Shown here in pieces: positions 14,505-17,704 of a stretch of DNA of 17,704 nt. Numbering within the stretch: position 1 is the stretch's first letter; each line of letters opens with the position of its first letter. A program made the translations under genes and the position numbers. Under the pieces are notes generated by a model, which was given only the letters and a program-made list of their open reading frames with translations, was not told where the DNA came from and searched no databases. The stretch comes from JAJPJX01 sp964568355. Its GTDB lineage: Bacteria; Acidobacteriota; Terriglobia; Bryobacterales; Bryobacteraceae. Location of the stretch: the NCBI GenBank assembly GCA_964568355.1, contig CAZMRK010000403.1, positions 1 to 17,704 of the forward strand. Reading direction: 5' to 3'.

Positions 14505-15240
14505 GCTCGAAATTGCTTCCCAGGCGCTTCAGCAGCGGCGTGCGGATCAATAGCTCATCCACAACGCGCGTAGCCCAATAGCCCGCGCTCCATCCCGGAA
14601 AGAGCCCCGCCAGCGGCGTCGACAGGAAATCGTAGAACGAACAGCGGCAGTCGAAGCCGGCCTCCCGGAACAGCCGCGCTGTCGCTTCCGGTACCAGTTC
14701 CCGCTCATCGGGCGATTGATATTTCTGCATCAGCTTCGGCGCCAGCAGCGATCCGATCGCTCCGGAAAGCCGGTACCGGCTGGGGTCGAGCGAATAGAAC
14801 CGTCCGCCGGGCGCCAGCAGTCGTTCCACCTGGCGCGGCATCTGCGCCAGCACGCCGTCCGGCAGGTGATGCAGGAAGAAAATGCCGATTACCAGGTCGA
14901 AGGAACTGCCCAGCTCCAGCGACTCCAGGGCGCCTTCGAAAAACCGGGCATTGCGGATGCCGGCCCGTCCGGCGTCCTCCCGCGCCTGGCGAATCGCCGC
15001 CGGAGAGAGATCCACGCCCACCATCTCTCCCACGCGCGGAGCCATCAGAAGCTCCGTATCCCCGATGCCGCATCCCAGGCTCAGCACCCGCGCCTCGCGG
15101 CCCATTCCCGTAACCTGCAAAATATGCGCCGCCAGGTGGCTTCGCAAGGCGCGCACGGCCGGGCGGGCGAAGTGCTGTTGCGCGAAGCCGGAATAAAGCC
15201 GTTCGTGATACGCGAGTTCTCGCGCCAATACAGGATCCAT
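14482..15240 (-). CDS. Class I SAM-dependent methyltransferase
   Basis: This 252-residue protein has a Rossmann-type methyltransferase core. The SAM-binding motif I is VLSLGCGIGD (52-61), the acidic end of strand 2 is GVDLSP (75-80), and the post-I region FDLVIGIFFLHHLPD (114-128) and LAPGGRFYSLDP (142-153) match motifs II and III. The C-terminal part (residues 155-252) is less conserved and hydrophobic in places, so the acceptor (small molecule, lipid or quinone) cannot be named. The ATG at 15240 is chosen. A TTG at 15270 would extend it by 10 residues and lie 5 nt after the upstream gene's stop. It follows the long TolC-like gene on the same strand and converges with pncA, overlapping it by 23 nt. 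Confidence 0.85.
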   Translation of the reverse strand: MDPVLARELAYHERLYSGFAQQHFARPAVRALRSHLAAHILQVTGMGREARVLSLGCGIGDTELLMAPRVGEMVGVDLSPAAIRQAREDAGRAGIRNARFFEGALESLELGSSFDLVIGIFFLHHLPDGVLAQMPRQVERLLAPGGRFYSLDPSRYRLSGAIGSLLAPKLMQKYQSPDERELVPEATARLFREAGFDCRCSFYDFLSTPLAGLFPGWSAGYWATRVVDELLIRTPLLKRLGSNFELIARKSR

Positions 15241-15275
15241 GGGCTCTGCCAACCAGCATAGCCGAAACAACCCCG

Positions 15276-17210
15276 CTACTTCTGATCCAGCACCGGCAGC
15301 GGCGTGGGTGGGCGCTGCACTTTTCCGCTGTAAGCCTCCTCGATCGAGACGTTATGGTTCTGCAAAATCTCGCCGATCATCAGCTCCAGGTTGGTCCGCG
15401 CCCGGATGTAGCTGTTCAAAGCCGTGACCTCGGCCTGCCGGCGCGTCACCATGTCGCGCTGCACGATCACCACATCCAGGAAGCTCGATGTCCCCAACTG
15501 GTACTTGCGCTGCGCGCCGTGGAGTGTCTGGTCCTGGAGCATGCGCGCCTTCACGCTGGTATCGTAGGCGGCGCGCGCCTGCTGTAAGGCGATGCGCGCA
15601 TTGAGCACATTCATACGGATCCGGTTCTGCAATTGCCTGTCCTGAATCTGCTGCTCGCGCAGCGTCAGTTGGTCGCGAATCAAATCGGCCTGCGCGGCGC
15701 GGTTGCGGATCGGAATGCTGAGCTGGAATCCGGCGCTGTAGTTGGGGAAGTTGCGCGAAAATAGCTGTCCCAGCACCGTGCCCCACCCCCCCAGAAAAAA
15801 CGGGTTCGGGGTGGAGGAAACCGGCGGCAATAGCGAAGAGCTTCCGTCGCTCACCGGTGGCACCGTATTGACCTGGCCCGCCAGCGCGTTGTTTTGCAGG
15901 GTCGCAAACGCCTGCAATACGGGCAGCGCCGCGCTGCGCGTGCCCTGCATGCTGATCTTGCTGTTGTCCATGCCGACGCGGCTTTCTTCCACCTCCGGCC
16001 GCAGCGCGATCGCCTGGCCGATCAGGTCCTGCACCGGGCGGATTGTTTCCTTTTCCGGCACGACGATCGAGGTCGTCGGCACGATGCGCGCGTCGATCAC
16101 CGAAAGGCTGTCCGGGCCGCTGCGCGTCAACGCGTTTTTCAGAATCATCTCCTGCTGCAGCACCTGTGTCTCGGCGTCGGTCACCTGCTGCTGCGCCGCG
16201 GTCATCTCCGCTTCCGCCTGCACGATATCGATCGGCGCAATGGCTCCCAGCGACGCGCGCCGTTTGTTGTCTTCGTAGAGCTTCTGGTTCAATTCGAGCG
16301 CCTGCCGCTGCACCTTCAGGTTTTCGTTGAAGCTCACCAGGTCGTAATAGAGGTTGATGACATTGGCCACCGTCGCCATCACCTGCTGTTTGAACACCAG
16401 GTCCGCCACATGCCGGTTGTTCTTGGCGATGCGGATGGAGCGCTTGTTCGCCGCCAGCCCGAAGCCCTGCAGCAGGTTCTGCGAGATGCCCAGGTAGGCG
16501 TTGGCGGTGGTTGAGGGATTGAAATCGTTTCCCGGCGAGTTCTGCCGCAGTCCCTGGCTCTGCATATTGAACGTCAGGTTCGTGCCGGTGAGGAAACCCT
16601 GCTGGTAGCTGAAGCCGCTGCTGGTATATTGCGAGACCAGGAAGTTGGTGCCCGTGACCCGGCTGCTGGTTTGCGGCGACGTGTTATGGCCCTTCTGCAG
16701 ATAGAAATTCACCGTCGGATCCAGGTTGGGAATGCTCGACCCGGCCAGTTGCACGCTGACTCCGCTGAGAATACCGGCCTGCGAAGAGCTGCCGTTGCTG
16801 CTGGCGCTGGAACTGCCCAGCGAGTTCGCCCCGGCCAGCACGCCGCTGGACGCCGAGCTGAAGCCCTGGTTCACGTCCGTGTTGATGCCGCGCAGCAGCG
16901 ACCCGGCGCTGGCGCGCAGAATATCGGAGTCGGCAATGCGCGGATTGTAGCGCGCGTATTCGATGTCCAGGCTGTTTTCGAGCGCCAGCGCGATCGCATC
17001 GTCCAGCGAAAGATAGATCAACCCGGCGCGCATCAGCGAGTCCAGCCGGTTGGAGTTGGCGAATTCCACCGGCGGCATATAGCGCGGGAGATAGCTTTTC
17101 TTGATGTGAGAAAGAAAGCCGGTCCCCGAATAAGGCTTAATCTCCTGAACCTGCGCCCCGGCATTGCCTGCCATGGCGAGCAGAATCGCGAATACCGTCA
17201 CGTTACGCAT
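15276..17210 (-). CDS. Long TolC-like outer-membrane protein
   Basis: This 644-residue protein has a clear signal peptide (MRNVTVFAILLAMAGNAGA, cleavage before QVQ) and two outer-membrane-efflux repeats. The first is near LSLDDAIALALENSLDIEYARYN (68-90) and continues in long helices such as NRHVADLVFKQQVMATVANV. The second ends in QLGTSSFLDVVIVQRDMVTRRQAEVTALNSYI, a typical TolC C-terminal helix. It is about 200 residues longer than usual, mostly through a Ser/Gly/Ala-rich region (about 117-150) and a further Ser/Pro-rich insert before FPNYSAGFQLSIPIRNRA. No RND or adaptor gene is adjacent, so its pump is unknown. The ATG at 17210 was chosen because it begins the signal peptide directly; a GTG at 17240 would add a hydrophilic leader. 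The methyltransferase gene follows in the same direction. Confidence 0.9.
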   Translation of the reverse strand: MRNVTVFAILLAMAGNAGAQVQEIKPYSGTGFLSHIKKSYLPRYMPPVEFANSNRLDSLMRAGLIYLSLDDAIALALENSLDIEYARYNPRIADSDILRASAGSLLRGINTDVNQGFSSASSGVLAGANSLGSSSASSNGSSSQAGILSGVSVQLAGSSIPNLDPTVNFYLQKGHNTSPQTSSRVTGTNFLVSQYTSSGFSYQQGFLTGTNLTFNMQSQGLRQNSPGNDFNPSTTANAYLGISQNLLQGFGLAANKRSIRIAKNNRHVADLVFKQQVMATVANVINLYYDLVSFNENLKVQRQALELNQKLYEDNKRRASLGAIAPIDIVQAEAEMTAAQQQVTDAETQVLQQEMILKNALTRSGPDSLSVIDARIVPTTSIVVPEKETIRPVQDLIGQAIALRPEVEESRVGMDNSKISMQGTRSAALPVLQAFATLQNNALAGQVNTVPPVSDGSSSLLPPVSSTPNPFFLGGWGTVLGQLFSRNFPNYSAGFQLSIPIRNRAAQADLIRDQLTLREQQIQDRQLQNRIRMNVLNARIALQQARAAYDTSVKARMLQDQTLHGAQRKYQLGTSSFLDVVIVQRDMVTRRQAEVTALNSYIRARTNLELMIGEILQNHNVSIEEAYSGKVQRPPTPLPVLDQK

Positions 17211-17243
17211 CGATGGTTCCAATGGCACATCGTGGGCCACAGA

Positions 17244-17280
17244 GCTAACTAATTGACGAATTAAGCCTTAAACGGTTAGC
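17244..17280. promoter_or_regulatory. Nested palindromes, possible operator upstream of the TolC-like gene
   Basis: GCTAAC (17244-17249) and GTTAGC (17275-17280) are perfect inverted arms. They enclose two further palindromes, TAATT-GACG-AATTA (17250-17263) and TTAAG-C-CTTAA (17261-17271). The AT-rich block lies 34-70 nt upstream of the TolC-like ATG, where a promoter and repressor site are expected. No clear -35/-10 pair was found on the minus strand. Confidence 0.4.
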
Positions 17281-17293
17281 CCGAAAACGGAAA

Positions 17294-17332
17294 CTGTCCG
17301 CTTCTGGGACGCACCCTCCCACCACCGGACAG
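17294..17332. repeat. Inverted repeat CTGTCCG...CGGACAG with adjacent AG run
   Basis: CTGTCCG (17294-17300) and CGGACAG (17326-17332) are perfect 7-nt inverted arms around a 25-nt loop. A smaller GTCC/GGAC pair lies within. An AG dinucleotide run (about 17331-17341) starts in the right arm. The function is unknown; an operator, a decayed mobile-element end or chance are all possible. Confidence 0.4.
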
Positions 17333-17347
17333 AGAGAGAGATAGCTT

Positions 17348-17420
17348 TCAGCACTCAGATCTCAGCATTCAGCTCATTTGTGTTTAGCTGACCGCTGATA
17401 GCTGATCGCTGACCGCTAAT
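17348..17420. repeat. Phased heptamer repeats in inverted arrangement
   Basis: Four tandem heptamers of the form TCAGCNN (17348-17354, 17355-17361, 17362-17368, 17369-17375) are followed after 10 nt by five heptamers of the complementary form (A/C)GCTGA(C/T) (17386-17420, the last changed to CGCTAAT). The two blocks can fold into one long stem made of TCAGC/GCTGA segments separated by 2-3-nt internal loops, closed by TCAGCT/AGCTGA with an 11-nt loop. The TAG stop of the aldo/keto reductase gene lies in the last heptamer, so the structure marks that gene's 3' end. Confidence 0.7.
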
Positions 17421-17704
17421 CATAAAAATTCCGCTCCCACCGGTGCGCCCGCAGCCGGCTCAGCACCTCCGGAGAAAGAGCTCCTTTCTCCGGCACCGCG
17501 CAATTGGACTCCACGCTCCGCCGCGACCGCATTCCCGGAATCACCGTCGTGACCGCCGGAGCAGAAAGGCAGAAGCGCAGCGCGATCTCCGGCAGGCTGC
17601 CCTCCCCCGCCGCCAGGTCTTTCTGCAGCGCCGCCACGCGCGCCGCCACCTGCTTTTTGCGATCGCCGCGGAAATAGTGCGCGCGGAAATCGCCGGGCTC
17701 AAAG
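17416..17704 (-). CDS. Aldo/keto reductase, C-terminal part (5' truncated)
   Basis: The last 95 residues of an NADP(H)-dependent aldo/keto reductase are present; the frame is open to the window edge. The stretch EPGDFRAHYFRGDRK, the helix KKQVAARVAALQKDL, and PEIALRFCLSAPAVTTVIPGMRS followed by SVESNC are the usual C-terminal half of the (beta/alpha)8 barrel. They include the strand-8/helix-8 region that contacts the adenosine phosphate of NADPH. The catalytic Asp, Tyr, Lys and His residues lie outside the window, so activity and substrate cannot be judged. The stop codon lies in the heptamer repeat block. Confidence 0.88.
   Translation of the reverse strand, partial: FEPGDFRAHYFRGDRKKQVAARVAALQKDLAAGEGSLPEIALRFCLSAPAVTTVIPGMRSRRSVESNCAVPEKGALSPEVLSRLRAHRWERNFYD

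Overview
The window looks like a stretch of chromosome from a GC-rich, Gram-negative soil-type bacterium, most likely Acidobacteriota (Bryobacter/Solibacter-like). This placement is inferred from gene content: TolC and RND efflux proteins, a Gld-type ABC cluster with a DUF4340 protein, and a secreted beta-helix protein. It is also supported by a dispersed repeat whose minus-strand frame reads LAYARGSV, a peptide I remember from spurious ORFs in acidobacterial genomes. No phage, transposase, CRISPR, tRNA or rRNA signal was seen.

Layout. (1) 2-2196, plus strand: the C-terminal part of an RND efflux pump, overlapping by 4 nt a TolC-type outer-membrane channel. (2) 2201-2363: two direct copies of a structured repeat between convergent genes. 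(3) 2359-4946, minus strand: cysS followed by a PLP-dependent trans-sulfuration enzyme, overlapping by 4 nt. (4) about 5004-5057: a third copy of the repeat. (5) 5053-7830, minus strand: a secreted GH141-like beta-helix protein preceded by a ZIP-family metal transporter with a Cys/His-rich loop. (6) 7831-8031: a divergent intergenic region with a near-consensus sigma-70 promoter. (7) 8032-14504, plus strand: six tightly packed genes, namely an ABC ATPase, an ABC-2 permease, a GldG-like protein, a DUF4340 protein, nicotinate phosphoribosyltransferase and nicotinamidase. (8) 14482-17210, minus strand: a long TolC-like protein followed by a SAM methyltransferase whose 3' end overlaps that of nicotinamidase. 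(9) 17211-17415: an intergenic region with nested palindromes, an AG microsatellite and a phased heptamer repeat in inverted arrangement. (10) 17416-17704, minus strand: the C-terminus of an aldo/keto reductase.

How the genes work together. The RND and TolC proteins form the inner- and outer-membrane parts of a tripartite pump; the periplasmic adaptor is presumably upstream of the window. cysS and the PLP enzyme link cysteine use in translation to sulfur amino-acid metabolism. The ABC ATPase, permease, GldG-like and DUF4340 proteins look like one membrane complex of unknown substrate. It is followed, with gaps of only 12 and 10 nt, by two enzymes that convert nicotinamide to nicotinate mononucleotide. 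The co-transcription of this envelope ABC complex with NAD salvage, the phased heptamer stem near 17348-17420 and the stop-codon-embedded repeats are the most interesting items here.
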